DNA of 64,000 nt from Sulfobacillus sp. (GCA_027309085.1 DAIDDL010000023.1:1-64000), one strand, 5' to 3'; counted from the first letter of the stretch, positions 1 through 8,771 are shown. A program made the numbers and translations. The notes: generated by a model not told the origin, from the letters alone.

Positions 1-35
1 GCAAATATTGGCCCTGTCGGGCCATGGGCTTATAT

Positions 36-56
36 CCCCAGGCCTAAAGGCCGGGG
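36..56 (-). terminator. Hairpin just past the stop of the small minus-strand ORF
   Basis: CCCC and GGCC arms pair with GGCC and GGGG around a TAAA loop, with one bulged A. On the minus strand the hairpin lies 2 bases after the TAA at 61-59. The U-tract is poor (GATATAAG), so this is only a candidate terminator. Its position supports the small ORF upstream. Confidence 0.35.
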
Positions 57-58
57 CT

Positions 59-226
59 TTACGCCCTGTTTTGGTAAATAGACAGCACCCAACTGGCATG
101 ATAGACCCAGTGAAATCCCAGAACCCCTATAGTCAGGACCGCCGCAATGAGGGTCATGGCCCATTTTACTCGTGTAGAAACGTGCGCGGCCCCCCCTCCA
201 TCGCCGTAGCGGAATCTATTCCCCAT
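59..226 (-). CDS. Small hypothetical membrane protein
   Basis: I do not recognise this 55-residue product. About 22 N-terminal residues (MGNRFRYGDG...) precede one hydrophobic segment, roughly residues 24-45 (AMTLIAAVLTIGVLGF), and a short polar tail ending in QNRA. It could be a single-pass membrane protein. The ATG at 226 has no clear ribosome site. A GGAGGGGGG run inside the frame (near 200-192) suggests a shorter product could start downstream, but no ATG, GTG or TTG sits at proper spacing. A hairpin immediately after the stop and the divergent gene at 400 fit a real short transcription unit. Confidence is low because the ORF is short and the start unclear. Confidence 0.33.
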   Translation of the reverse strand: MGNRFRYGDGGGAAHVSTRVKWAMTLIAAVLTIGVLGFHWVYHASWVLSIYQNRA

Positions 227-399
227 GGCCGATTCTGGCCTGTGAGCCCTTAGGCCTGTCTGCGTCATCGTAGCACAGTCTTTGGTTCTGAACCAGACGC
301 AAGCGCGCTGCCCCAAGCCCTGGCGGGCAGCCGCCACCCGCACAGCCACCCTATGGTATAGTTAACCCGTGAAATTTTCAGGATGCAGGAGGGAGACGG

Positions 400-1644
400 G
401 TGTCAAAAAATTTACCATGGCTTTACGCCAACCGGGCCCTGCGCAGCTTTGCGACCGCATTTTTGACCGTAGTGTTTCCTTTGTATCTCGCTGTGTCGGG
501 TTACTCGGCGGCGCGCATTGGCTTGGTCCTGACACTGTCCGGAGTGGTCAGCGTGGGACTTTTGGCTGGTGTGGGGATCTTCGCGGATAAGGTGGGGCGC
601 AAGCGCGCCATTATCATTTTGAGTGTGCTCTCTTTGTTGGGCGGCTTGGCGATGGCGGCGTCCACAGCGTTTTGGCTCATTGTGCTGTCGTCTGGGCTGG
701 GTGGTGTAGGAAAAGGAGGGGGCGCTGGCAGCGGGGGGTCCTGGGGTCCGCTGTTTCCGGCAGAACAGCCGCTTCTGGCTGAGGCCGTGTCTTCTGAAAA
801 CCGCACGAAGGTGTTCGGCCGAATTTCTTTTGTGGGAGTGATGGCGGGAGCTGTGGGGTCCTTGGTCGCAGTGGTTCCTGAGTGGCTTCACCGAAATGGC
901 TGGACATGGAATGCCGGCTATCATCTTTTGTTCGCTTTCAGCGCCTTCCTGTCTTTGCTGATGATTCTCGTCGCGATGCCTATTCGGGAAACAACGGGGA
1001 CCTTGGCTGCGGAGCCGGGGGAGGCGCCGCCCATCAGCGTCAGGAGCCTCACGGGGCGTCTAGGCCTAACCAACGCCCTAAACGGACTGGGATTTGGATT
1101 TTTAGGACCTCTGCTCACCTATTGGTTTTACCGGCGCTACGGCGCCGGGCCCGCCGAGCTGGGCGTCCTCTACACCATTATCAATTTGGCCACAGCTCTC
1201 CCTTACCTGCTGGCTTCGCGGGTGGCGCAGTGGCTGGGTGCAGTGAAGGCCGTCACCTTCACCCGGATTCTGAGCATTGTCTCATTGCTGTTGATGGCGT
1301 TTATGCCGGTCTTTTGGGCCGCTGGGCTATTATATCTTCTCCGGATGGTGTTCAATTCCTTGGGCATGCCCGCTAGACAGTCATTTGCGATGGGGGTGTC
1401 CGACCGCCGCTACCGCAGCCGTGTGGCGGCATTCAGCAATCTCCCGTCCCAACTGACGGCGATGATTTCCCCCGTCATAGGCGGTGACGCCATGGAAACT
1501 ATGCTGGACTTTCCGATTTATGGGGCCGCATTCTTCATGATGCTGAATGTGGCCGCATACTATTTGGCATTCAGGAATATTGCTCCTCCGGAAGAGAGGA
1601 ATCGGCGAAAACCCTCCGGGCCATCCCATTCGCTGGCGCCCTGA
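400..1644 (+). CDS. Major facilitator superfamily transporter
   Basis: A 414-residue polytopic inner-membrane protein with the usual MFS length and about 12 hydrophobic segments. The loop between helices 2 and 3 carries the MFS signature (GIFADKVGRKRAIII, about residues 60-74). A Gly/Ser-rich stretch (GGVGKGGGAGSGGSWGP, near 105-121) sits in helix 4 territory, followed by a polar segment (LLAEAVSSENRTKVFG) before the next helix. Family members are proton-coupled secondary carriers or drug exporters; the substrate cannot be read from sequence. The GTG start is chosen for the AGGAGGGA site 7 bases upstream. murI follows after about 90 bases on the same strand. Confidence 0.85.
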   Translation: MSKNLPWLYANRALRSFATAFLTVVFPLYLAVSGYSAARIGLVLTLSGVVSVGLLAGVGIFADKVGRKRAIIILSVLSLLGGLAMAASTAFWLIVLSSGLGGVGKGGGAGSGGSWGPLFPAEQPLLAEAVSSENRTKVFGRISFVGVMAGAVGSLVAVVPEWLHRNGWTWNAGYHLLFAFSAFLSLLMILVAMPIRETTGTLAAEPGEAPPISVRSLTGRLGLTNALNGLGFGFLGPLLTYWFYRRYGAGPAELGVLYTIINLATALPYLLASRVAQWLGAVKAVTFTRILSIVSLLLMAFMPVFWAAGLLYLLRMVFNSLGMPARQSFAMGVSDRRYRSRVAAFSNLPSQLTAMISPVIGGDAMETMLDFPIYGAAFFMMLNVAAYYLAFRNIAPPEERNRRKPSGPSHSLAP

Positions 1645-1737
1645 CCCTATCGCTATGAAAGAGGCATGGGCCAGGTTGGATCGCAAGACGCTTTTGGCTA
1701 TACTGGGACCACCGTTTTGCGGAATTCGAAGGGAGTG

Positions 1738-2559
1738 TTGGCCACGTCCCAACCTATCGCCATATTTGATTCGGGGGAAGGCGGCCTGACTGTTCTCAAA
1801 CGCGCCGTGGCTCTTTATCCCGGGGAGGATTTTATTTATGGCGCGGATTCGGTGCACTTTCCCTATGGCTCGCGGTCCTTGGAGGATGTGCAGCGGTTGT
1901 TCTTGAGATTTCTTGATTTTTTTCTGGCCGAACAGGTCAAAGCGGTCGTCATCGCATGCAACACGGCGACAGCGGCAGCCCTGGACGTCGCCCGGAGAAT
2001 GTCCCCCGTCCCTGTCATCGGAGTCGTGGAACCGGGAGCCCGGAAAGCGGCGGCCTTGTCGCGCAACGGCCACATCGCCGTCCTGTCCACCTACGCCACC
2101 TATAAGTCCGGGGTGTACCTCCGGGCCATCACGGACAGCAATCAGGCGGCCCATGTTGTGCAGCATCCGTGTCCGGCGCTGGTGACCATGGCCGAGGCCG
2201 GGGCAACCGATACGGAGCAGGCCCGCATGGCGGTGCGGGCCTGCTTGACGACGGTATTTGCGTGCGGTGTGGATACTGTCGTCCTGGGGTGTACGCACTT
2301 CCCCCACATGGAGCGGATTTTTTATGAAGAAATTGCAAACCGGGCGCAGATCGTTGACCCCGGATACGAAACAGCCAAACAGCTAGCGGATGTTCTCGGC
2401 CCTCTGAACCGTGAACCGGGCGGGACTCTGCGCTTTTACACCACAGGACTTCCCGCGGAATTCAACCGGATTTCGGCCATTTTGTGGCCGGAAACCCCCG
2501 TTCAGGCGACGCCGCTAATTTGGCAGGGCGGCGGATATCAGACTACGCGTGAATCATGA
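1738..2559 (+). CDS. murI: Glutamate racemase
   Basis: Interconverts L- and D-glutamate in the cytoplasm, supplying D-Glu for peptidoglycan. The product is about 273 residues, normal for MurI. The N-terminal phosphate-binding motif FDSGEGG (Asp11-Ser12) is present, and both catalytic cysteines are seen: Cys74 in ACNTATAA and Cys185 in VVLGCTHFP. GVVEPGA also matches the family. The TTG at 1738 follows a GAAGGGA site and starts 6 residues before the first strand. GTG at 1735 is equally possible, and the frame is open back to an ATG at 1666, which would add a 24-residue tail unusual for the family. The 3' end overlaps the convergent acyl-CoA synthetase gene by 22 bp. Confidence 0.93.
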   Translation: MATSQPIAIFDSGEGGLTVLKRAVALYPGEDFIYGADSVHFPYGSRSLEDVQRLFLRFLDFFLAEQVKAVVIACNTATAAALDVARRMSPVPVIGVVEPGARKAAALSRNGHIAVLSTYATYKSGVYLRAITDSNQAAHVVQHPCPALVTMAEAGATDTEQARMAVRACLTTVFACGVDTVVLGCTHFPHMERIFYEEIANRAQIVDPGYETAKQLADVLGPLNREPGGTLRFYTTGLPAEFNRISAILWPETPVQATPLIWQGGGYQTTRES

Positions 2560-4127
2560 TTGGCCCAGAATTTTTCGCGCAATACGTGCTTCATAATTTT
2601 CCCTGTGCCGGTTTTGGGAAGGGAGGGTGCGACTTCCCAAGACCTGGGCACTTCGAATCCTCCCAAGCGGGTCCGGCAAAAGGCCTCTAGGCTTTCTGGG
2701 GTGAGGGATTTTCCCTCTTTGGGCACGACGACCGCATGGGGAATCTCTCCCCATTTGGGGTCGGGGATACCGACGACAGCGACCTCCAGAACATCGGGGT
2801 GAGCGTAGAGAATCTCTTCCACGTGCAGGCTCGAAATATTTTCACCGCCTGAAATGATCACGTCTTTTTTGCGGTCCACAATATTGATGTATCCTTCGGC
2901 GTCAATGACGGCGATATCTCCCGTGACAAACCAGCCGTTGAGAAAAACCTTGGCGGTTTCTTCCGGACGGTTCCAGTATCCTTTCATAACACTGTCCGAC
3001 CTGACAGCGAGCTCTCCGGAATGCTGCCCGTCATGGGGCAATGCGTGCCCGGCATTGTCAAGGATTTCCACCTCAATGCCCACCGCCGGCAATCCCGTCA
3101 ATGCCTGCAGCCTATCCTGGTCCTCACGCGGGAGAGATTTCAGCGGCTGCTTGACGTAGGCGACAGAGACAATGGGACAGGTTTCGGTGAGACCGTAACC
3201 GACAATGCACTCGCACCCCAGCCGCTGGCGGCCTTCTTCAATCAGGGGATAGGCTGTGGCGGCGCCGCCCAGGATAATCTGCTCCAGACTCGAGAAATCG
3301 TACCGGGCCATCGCCGGAGAATTCAGCAGGGCGGTGAGCATGGTGGGGACCAACAGCGCGTGGGTGGAACGGTAGCGCTCCACGGCCTGCCCGAACAGTT
3401 CCGGGTCAAAACGCGGCACCACGACTTGCGTGGCCCCGATCGCGACAAGATAATGGGGCGAGCCCCAGGCATTAACATGAAAAAGCGGGACGGTGCCGAC
3501 AATCTGCACAACATCATCAGTCAGTTGCAAAGTGGCCAATATGCTCATGGCATGCGCATACAAATTGCGGTACGTCATCATCACGCCCTTCGGCGCGCCT
3601 GTCGTGCCCGACGTGTAAAAAAGCTCAGCCACGTCGTTTTCGTCGATGGCGGGCACGTCCGGAGGAACAGCCGGTTCTTCCAAAAGCTTGGAATCATAGG
3701 TCGGGTAACTGACGCCCTCAACCGAATCCTCCATGAGCCAGACCTCTTGAATACTGGGACAGCGGTCTGCCACCGATTGCCAGACCGGAAGCAGCACGGT
3801 GGACACAATCAGAACTTTGGGTGCCGCATCGTTCAGAATAAAAGCGATTTCATCGGCATGCAGGCGAACATTAAGGCAGAGCAGCACAGCCCCAATCTGC
3901 GGAATGCCGTAATATCCCTCAATCATGCGGTGGCAATTGAGAGCCAGATAGGCCACCCGGTCTCCCTGGGTGACTCCAGCATGCACCAGGGCCCATGACA
4001 ACTGGTTGACCCGGCCTTCGAATTCGTCGTAACTCTCGTCATAGCCTCCGCACACGACGGCGGTCTTTTGAGGATAAAGGCTCTGCGCCCGGTGGAGAAA
4101 GCGAATGGGCAACATCGGCAGTTGCAT
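2538..4127 (-). CDS. AMP-dependent acyl-CoA synthetase (fatty acid-CoA ligase family)
   Basis: Activates a carboxylic acid to its acyl-AMP and then to the CoA thioester. The 529-residue length and motif order fit the ANL superfamily: P-loop YTSGTTGAPKG (171-181), GYGLTE in the A5 region, the hinge and ADP-binding part (WFVTGDIAV, then DRKKDVIISGGENIS), and a C-terminal lid with catalytic Lys510 in PKTGTGK. The sequence resembles medium/long-chain fatty-acyl-CoA ligases; chain length cannot be told. Two acyl-CoA dehydrogenases, a thiolase and an SCP2 protein elsewhere in the window would use such products. It is convergent with murI and divergent from csoR. Confidence 0.9.
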   Translation of the reverse strand: MQLPMLPIRFLHRAQSLYPQKTAVVCGGYDESYDEFEGRVNQLSWALVHAGVTQGDRVAYLALNCHRMIEGYYGIPQIGAVLLCLNVRLHADEIAFILNDAAPKVLIVSTVLLPVWQSVADRCPSIQEVWLMEDSVEGVSYPTYDSKLLEEPAVPPDVPAIDENDVAELFYTSGTTGAPKGVMMTYRNLYAHAMSILATLQLTDDVVQIVGTVPLFHVNAWGSPHYLVAIGATQVVVPRFDPELFGQAVERYRSTHALLVPTMLTALLNSPAMARYDFSSLEQIILGGAATAYPLIEEGRQRLGCECIVGYGLTETCPIVSVAYVKQPLKSLPREDQDRLQALTGLPAVGIEVEILDNAGHALPHDGQHSGELAVRSDSVMKGYWNRPEETAKVFLNGWFVTGDIAVIDAEGYINIVDRKKDVIISGGENISSLHVEEILYAHPDVLEVAVVGIPDPKWGEIPHAVVVPKEGKSLTPESLEAFCRTRLGGFEVPRSWEVAPSLPKTGTGKIMKHVLREKFWANHDSRVV

Positions 4128-4282
4128 AATCAGCCTCCTTAGGCTTGTATCCAGTGTGGTGAATCACCAGCGATTTCATTATACGAATTATTCTGGCAGG
4201 CGCGTGGCTGCAAAGAATTTTATTCCGGAACCCGGTAAGAAACCGGAACCCCACGGATTTCCGGCATATTTTTTGGACACGC

Positions 4283-4311
4283 TTGATACACATACTGTGT
4301 AGGGGTATCAT
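4283..4311 (+). promoter_or_regulatory. Promoter of the copper operon with overlapping CsoR-type operator
   Basis: A -35 TTGATA (4283-4288), 17-base spacer and -10 TATCAT (4306-4311) lie 24 bases before the csoR start. An imperfect dyad covers the spacer: GATACACATA (4285-4294) and TAGGGGTATC (4300-4309) pair at 8 of 10 positions. CsoR proteins are known to bind GC-rich dyads with GGGGTA half-sites and leave when Cu(I) binds. The GGGGTATC half here fits well. That this dyad is the operator is inferred from motif, position and the adjacent csoR. Confidence 0.65.
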
Positions 4312-4334
4312 AGATTATGGAGGGGGGCCGTTTC

Positions 4335-4610
4335 ATGTATCTGTATCTTGAACAGAAAGACAATTTAATGGGCCGTCTCAAACGGGTTGAAGGACAGGTC
4401 AAAGGCGTGATGCGCATGATTGAAGAAGGCCGCTACTGTCCGGATATCCTCCAGCAGATCGCCGCAATGTCGGGGGCCATGGATGAGGTGTCTCTGATTC
4501 TTCTGCAAAGCCACATCACCGGCTGCGTGTCCGATGCCATCCAGAGTCAAAGCGGCGAGGAGTCTATTCAGGAACTTATGGCGCTGATACGCAAGGTTGT
4601 CAAGCGGTAG
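4335..4610 (+). CDS. csoR: Copper-sensing transcriptional repressor CsoR
   Basis: A 91-residue all-helical repressor of the CsoR/RcnR family (DUF156). The Cu(I)-binding triad of CsoR is intact: Cys35 (YCPDILQQ), His60 and Cys64 (LQSHITGC). This Cys-His-Cys set, with no His at the N-terminus as in RcnR, argues for copper rather than nickel or cobalt. The family motif NLMGRLKRVEGQV is present. The ATG at 4335 has a GGAGGGGGG site 7 bases upstream; the ATG at 4317 lies before that site. It is the first gene of csoR-copA-copZ and should repress its own operon from the dyad at 4285-4309. Confidence 0.93.
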   Translation: MYLYLEQKDNLMGRLKRVEGQVKGVMRMIEEGRYCPDILQQIAAMSGAMDEVSLILLQSHITGCVSDAIQSQSGEESIQELMALIRKVVKR

Positions 4611-4625
4611 AAAGAGGCGAAAAGC

Positions 4626-7031
4626 ATGGCTCAGCAAGACCCCGTGACCTCCCAGGATAAGATTACCCTAGACATAGGGGGGATGACGTGCGCCAGTTGC
4701 TCACTGCGGATTGAAAAGGAACTCAGCCACCTCCCCGGAGTAGGTCAGGCGGAGGTGAACCTGGCCCTGGAAAAAGCCAACATTGTCTTTGACCCCCGGC
4801 TGATTACACCCCAGCAGTTTGTCGAGGCCGTGACGGGCATAGGATACCAGGTGCGTCAGGAAACTTACCGGGTCGCCGTTGACGGCCTGGACGAGGCGCC
4901 CGTCAAGGCGCGCTTTGAAGAGGAGGCAGCTAAAACCGAGGGCGTCTACAAGGTGATCGCCAATGCTGCGACCGGCACGGCCACCCTGACCGTTCTGCAG
5001 GGGCTTGGAGACATTCACAGGATTGTCGAAAGCTTGGGACAGAAAGGCTTCGCCGTCTCGCTGCTGACGGACCAGGCTCAAGATCCCAAGGAGCTGGAAC
5101 GGCGGAGCGCCCTGCGCCGCCTTGTGTTTTCCGCGGTCCTGACCGTTCCCCTGTGGATGGCCATGGTCAAAATGTTTTTTCATGTCGGTCCCGTCTGGAT
5201 CACAAATCCGTGGCTGGAATTCACTCTAGCGACAGTCGTGCAGTGGGGCCCGGGATGGTCCTTCACCCGGCGGGCCTATCAGAATATCCGCCACGGCAAT
5301 GCCAACATGGACGTGCTTGTCGCCTTGGGCACCTTGTCCGCGTGGAGCTTTTCCACTTACAACGTGTTTGCGCACGGGCCGCTGTTCTTCGATTCGTCGG
5401 CCACGGTTATTACCCTGATTTTAGTGGGAAAATATCTGGAAGCGGTGGCCAAGGGCCGGACCAGCTTGGCTATTCAAGAAATGCTGGCCCTGCGTCCCAC
5501 GACCAGCCACGTGCGCCAGGCTGACGGGTCGTACGCGGCCACGGATGTTGAGAACATTCAGGTGGGCGAGCAGATTCAGATTCGTCCCGGAGACAGGATT
5601 CCTGTCGACGGAATTATTGTAGAGGGCCGCGGCCTGATTGATGAATCGCTATTGACCGGGGAGCCTGACCGGCAAAGCCTCGAACCGGGCAGCAAGGTGA
5701 GCGCCGGCACCGTGCACGAAGGAGACCGCGCCTTTATCATGGAAGCGCGCGAAGTGGGGCAGGACACCATGCTGGCGCAAATCGTCCGCACGGTGGAGGA
5801 GGCGCAGGCGGGCAAAGCGCCGATTCAGCGGTTTGCGGACCGGGTTAGCAATGTCTTCGTGCCCACTGTTGTCGGCTTTGCCGTGCTGACCTTTGTGATG
5901 ACCGGCGGCATCACCGGCCACTGGACCCCCGCCTTGCTGCATGCTGTGGCGGTGCTGGTCGTGGCGTGCCCTTGCGCGCTGGGACTGGCTACCCCGACAG
6001 CTGTCATGGTCGGATCGGGGATCGGCGCGCGGCACGGAATTTTGTACCGAAACGGGGAAGCTCTCGAGCGCGTCAGCCAGGTCACCCGTCTAGCCATGGA
6101 CAAAACCGGGACCTTGACCGAAGGGCGGCCCCGGGTGGTCAAAGTCTTTCCGCGTGACGGATCCTCAGAGGAGTCGGTTTTGACTTACGCGGCGAGTGTG
6201 GAGGCCGAGGCCAACCATCCCCTGAGCCGGGCCATCATGCTGGGGGCTAAGGGATATGCCGTGGCCGCGGCGGAAGGAGTCTACAGCGAGGAAGGCCGGG
6301 GGGTAGTGGGAGAGGCAGCCGATGGCTCAGGCACGATTACCGTGGGCACTGAGGCCCTGCTCCGCGATTATGGCGTGGCGTGGCCCGAGTCGTGGCCGGA
6401 TTCAGCCATCGGCGACATGATGGGGAGAGGCGCCACGGTGGTGTACGTCGGAGTTCAAGATCGCTTGCTGGGGGCTATTGCGATTGCCGACCAGCTGCGT
6501 GACGATGCTGCGCAGTCTGTCAAGCGCCTGCAGCAGGCAGGCTACCGTGTCAGCATGCTCACCGGCGACCGGCTGGCTTCCGCCGAGGCTATTGCCCGGC
6601 AGGTCGGCATCCAAGACGTTCATGCCGAGCTCTCCCCCGTGGACAAAGCCCGCATTATCAGCCGGTGGCAGAAGGACGGGGAAAAAGTCGCGATGGTGGG
6701 CGACGGAGTCAATGACGCGCCCGCGCTCGCCGAGGCCTTTGTGGGGATAGCCGTGGCAAGCGGCAGCGACATTGCCATGCATACGGCCGACGTCACCTTG
6801 GTGCGCCCGGAAATCCGCGCCAGCTGGCAAGCACTGTTGGTGGGTCAGCGCACGATGGCTAAAATCCGGCAAAACCTTTTCTGGGCCCTAGGTTACAACA
6901 TTGTGGGCATCCCCTTGGCGGCTTTCGGGGTTATTTCACCGGCGCTTGCGGGAGGCGCCATGGCCTTCAGTTCGGTGCTGGTAGTGACCAACTCGCTCGC
7001 CCTGCGGCGCATGTCCGTGGATGATAGATAA
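4626..7031 (+). CDS. copA: Copper-exporting P1B-type ATPase
   Basis: Pumps Cu(I) out of the cytoplasm using ATP. The 801-residue chain has an N-terminal metal-binding domain with MTCASC (Cys22, Cys25). A second HMA-like domain (about 80-145) has lost its CxxC. The ATPase core has TGEP in the actuator loop, CPC at 448-450 in the transport helix, the phosphorylated Asp492 in DKTGTLTEG, an HP motif (NHPLSRA) and GDGVNDAPAL. The YN of helix 7 (GYNIVG) and MAFSS of helix 8 match the Cu(I) subgroup. The gene starts 15 bases after csoR and precedes copZ, so all three are probably co-transcribed and copper-induced. Confidence 0.95.
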   Translation: MAQQDPVTSQDKITLDIGGMTCASCSLRIEKELSHLPGVGQAEVNLALEKANIVFDPRLITPQQFVEAVTGIGYQVRQETYRVAVDGLDEAPVKARFEEEAAKTEGVYKVIANAATGTATLTVLQGLGDIHRIVESLGQKGFAVSLLTDQAQDPKELERRSALRRLVFSAVLTVPLWMAMVKMFFHVGPVWITNPWLEFTLATVVQWGPGWSFTRRAYQNIRHGNANMDVLVALGTLSAWSFSTYNVFAHGPLFFDSSATVITLILVGKYLEAVAKGRTSLAIQEMLALRPTTSHVRQADGSYAATDVENIQVGEQIQIRPGDRIPVDGIIVEGRGLIDESLLTGEPDRQSLEPGSKVSAGTVHEGDRAFIMEAREVGQDTMLAQIVRTVEEAQAGKAPIQRFADRVSNVFVPTVVGFAVLTFVMTGGITGHWTPALLHAVAVLVVACPCALGLATPTAVMVGSGIGARHGILYRNGEALERVSQVTRLAMDKTGTLTEGRPRVVKVFPRDGSSEESVLTYAASVEAEANHPLSRAIMLGAKGYAVAAAEGVYSEEGRGVVGEAADGSGTITVGTEALLRDYGVAWPESWPDSAIGDMMGRGATVVYVGVQDRLLGAIAIADQLRDDAAQSVKRLQQAGYRVSMLTGDRLASAEAIARQVGIQDVHAELSPVDKARIISRWQKDGEKVAMVGDGVNDAPALAEAFVGIAVASGSDIAMHTADVTLVRPEIRASWQALLVGQRTMAKIRQNLFWALGYNIVGIPLAAFGVISPALAGGAMAFSSVLVVTNSLALRRMSVDDR

Positions 7032-7087
7032 ATTTAGGGACCCAGTAAGCACGCGCTTACAGTTCCGTCAAAGGAGACGAAGACAAA

Positions 7088-7294
7088 GTGGAACGCATTA
7101 GCCTGGGAGTGAAGGGAATGACCTGCAATCATTGTGTCATGAGTGTGACCAATGCTTTGAAGGGGGTTGACGGTGTGAAAGCTGCGACGGTGAGTTTAGA
7201 GCAGGAAACCGCAAAAGTCACCTATGATGAGTCGAAAACATCACTGGAACAACTCAAACAGGCCGTAGTCGATGCGGGGTACCAGCCCGAATAA
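7088..7294 (+). CDS. copZ: Copper chaperone CopZ
   Basis: A 68-residue single HMA domain with the metal-binding loop MTCNHC (Cys13, Cys16). It carries Cu(I) in the cytoplasm to CopA. Length and the beta-alpha-beta-beta-alpha-beta pattern match CopZ of Gram-positive bacteria. The GTG start follows an AAAGGAGACG site. It is the last gene of the copper operon, 56 bases after copA, and a very strong palindrome follows its stop. Confidence 0.93.
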   Translation: MERISLGVKGMTCNHCVMSVTNALKGVDGVKAATVSLEQETAKVTYDESKTSLEQLKQAVVDAGYQPE

Positions 7295-7300
7295 AGGGCA

Positions 7301-7347
7301 AGTCTTTGCACAAACGTCTGGGATTCCCAGACGTTTGTGCAAAGACT
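7301..7347. terminator. 47-bp perfect palindrome between convergent genes
   Basis: AGTCTTTGCACAAACG... pairs over 23 bases with its exact reverse complement around one central base. It lies 6 bases past the copZ stop and 33 bases from the stop of the convergent acetyltransferase. Neither side has a U-tract (CTCTTCTC on the plus strand), so it would be an atypical bidirectional terminator or a 3'-protecting hairpin. Confidence 0.6.
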
Positions 7348-7379
7348 CTTCTCAAATGTCTTACCAGGTCGGTCTTTCG

Positions 7380-7916
7380 TCAGCGGTCTGCGAGCATCGA
7401 CAAAGATGCGCTCAGAGATTCTGTGCCGGGTTCGGGCTGCGCTGTGCGCACACTCACGGCCAGCGCCTTTTCCATGGCTACCTCATCACAGTGAGACAGC
7501 ATAGGACACCCTACGCAATCCGTAAAGTACTTGGCAGGCACACTGTCGCGGGATACTGTCTGAAACCCGCAGTGTTCAAAAAACGCGACCTGCCGGGTAA
7601 AGGAAATGACCTTCGCAAACCCAGCCGTCTGGGCTTGATTAACGGCATACTGCACCAGTTTTTCCCCAATGCCTTGTTTGTGGAAAGCCGGGGCGACCGC
7701 CAGCGACCGGACTTCTCCCACAGTAGGCTCAAGCTGGTGCAGCGCCACAATGCCGGCCAGCTCAGGGCCTTCACAAGCGACGCCGAGAAAAGGGAGGTAT
7801 GCCAGCAAGGATTCCCGGCTTCGGGGAAGGAGAGCGCCCTGTTCGGCGTAATAATCGACAAGGGCCCCGATATTATCCAAATCTGAGAAACGAGCCGCTC
7901 GGATGAGCACATGCAC
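7380..7916 (-). CDS. GNAT N-acetyltransferase of the short ArgA-like type
   Basis: A 178-residue acetyl-CoA-dependent acetyltransferase. The acetyl-CoA loop is seen as VRSLAVAPAFHKQGIGEKLV. The C-terminal part reads FFEHCGFQ, then a Cys-rich segment (TDCVGCPMLSHCDEVAM). That segment is typical of the stand-alone amino-acid N-acetyltransferases that act as N-acetylglutamate synthase in arginine synthesis in actinobacteria. That role is inferred; no arg genes are nearby. The four cysteines (CVGC...HC plus FEHC) may bind metal. The last ~25 residues (AVSVRTAQPEPGTESL) are a low-similarity tail. It is convergent with the copper operon. Confidence 0.78.
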   Translation of the reverse strand: MHVLIRAARFSDLDNIGALVDYYAEQGALLPRSRESLLAYLPFLGVACEGPELAGIVALHQLEPTVGEVRSLAVAPAFHKQGIGEKLVQYAVNQAQTAGFAKVISFTRQVAFFEHCGFQTVSRDSVPAKYFTDCVGCPMLSHCDEVAMEKALAVSVRTAQPEPGTESLSASLSMLADR

Positions 7917-8061
7917 CGCTCCTTAAAGTTTTTATCATTCTACGCTATCATGCATTTTTATGCAATGACGGGTGCTATTTATGCCTGTTGATTTTCATGT
8001 GCTTCTCACCTCGCAGAGTCATACTCACCAACATAGAGACACGGATGACAGGAGAGGACCT

Positions 8062-8706
8062 ATGCATCAGGTGACTCATTTGCCGGCACTGATCCAGTAC
8101 GTGGTTCCTTTTCTTCACCGCTACGGATACTTTGCGATATTTTTGGGAGTGCTGTTCGAGGACTTTGGCGTGCCAGTGCCTGGGGAAACTATTTTGGTGG
8201 CCGCGAGCATTCTCGCTGGGCAGCATGTGTTCAGGATAACGGACGTGATCATTGTGGCGGCGCTTGGAGGAATGATTGGCGATACGGTTGGATTTTTGCT
8301 GGGCCGCCGTTTCGGCCACCGCCTGCTGTTGAGATTCGGCCGCTATGTCGGCCTGAGCCCTCAAATGCTTCACCGGTTCAATGGCTGGGTAGTGCACCGC
8401 GGAGTCTGGCTCATCGCCGGTGCCCGCTTTGTTGACGGTTTCCGGCAGCTGAATGGGTGGATTGCGGGGGCAAACAATGTGCCGTGGCGCCGTTTTATTC
8501 CCTTGAACGCCGTGGGCGCAGTGGCATGGGTCAGTGCCTGGTCGCTGTCCGGCTACTTTTTCAGCAACCGCATTCTCTCAGTCATGGAGCAGTTCAAACT
8601 GATTGATGCCGGCCTCGTCGTCGTTGCTGTTCTAGGCATTGTGCTGCCGGTGGCCCTTCATTACTATCATGGCAGAAGGAGCACAGGCCATGGCCCTCAG
8701 CCGTAA
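8062..8706 (+). CDS. DedA family membrane protein
   Basis: A 214-residue polytopic membrane protein of the DedA/SNARE-associated (VTT) family. Family features seen: GVLFEDFGVPVPGETILVAA near the N-terminus, an FGRYVGLS segment, then GARFVDGFRQLNGWIAG and LNAVGAVAWVSAWSLSGY. DedA proteins are linked to lipid flipping (undecaprenyl phosphate or phospholipids) and membrane homeostasis. The ATG at 8062 is preceded by ACAGGAGAGG at proper spacing; an in-frame ATG at 7972 has no such site. A second DedA gene lies at 36188-36787. An 8-bp dyad follows the stop. Confidence 0.88.
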   Translation: MHQVTHLPALIQYVVPFLHRYGYFAIFLGVLFEDFGVPVPGETILVAASILAGQHVFRITDVIIVAALGGMIGDTVGFLLGRRFGHRLLLRFGRYVGLSPQMLHRFNGWVVHRGVWLIAGARFVDGFRQLNGWIAGANNVPWRRFIPLNAVGAVAWVSAWSLSGYFFSNRILSVMEQFKLIDAGLVVVAVLGIVLPVALHYYHGRRSTGHGPQP

Positions 8707-8771
8707 GAGTCCGAATAGAAGTAGGGGCCACGGGGAGATCTTTGTGGATGGGCGCCCTTCGGGAGAAGACA

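Noticed and set aside
1381-2307. 308-codon open frame on the minus strand
   Set aside because: Antisense to the MFS and murI genes; no motif and no ribosome site.
3021-3998. 325-codon open frame on the plus strand
   Set aside because: Antisense to the acyl-CoA synthetase; composition is typical of a shadow frame.
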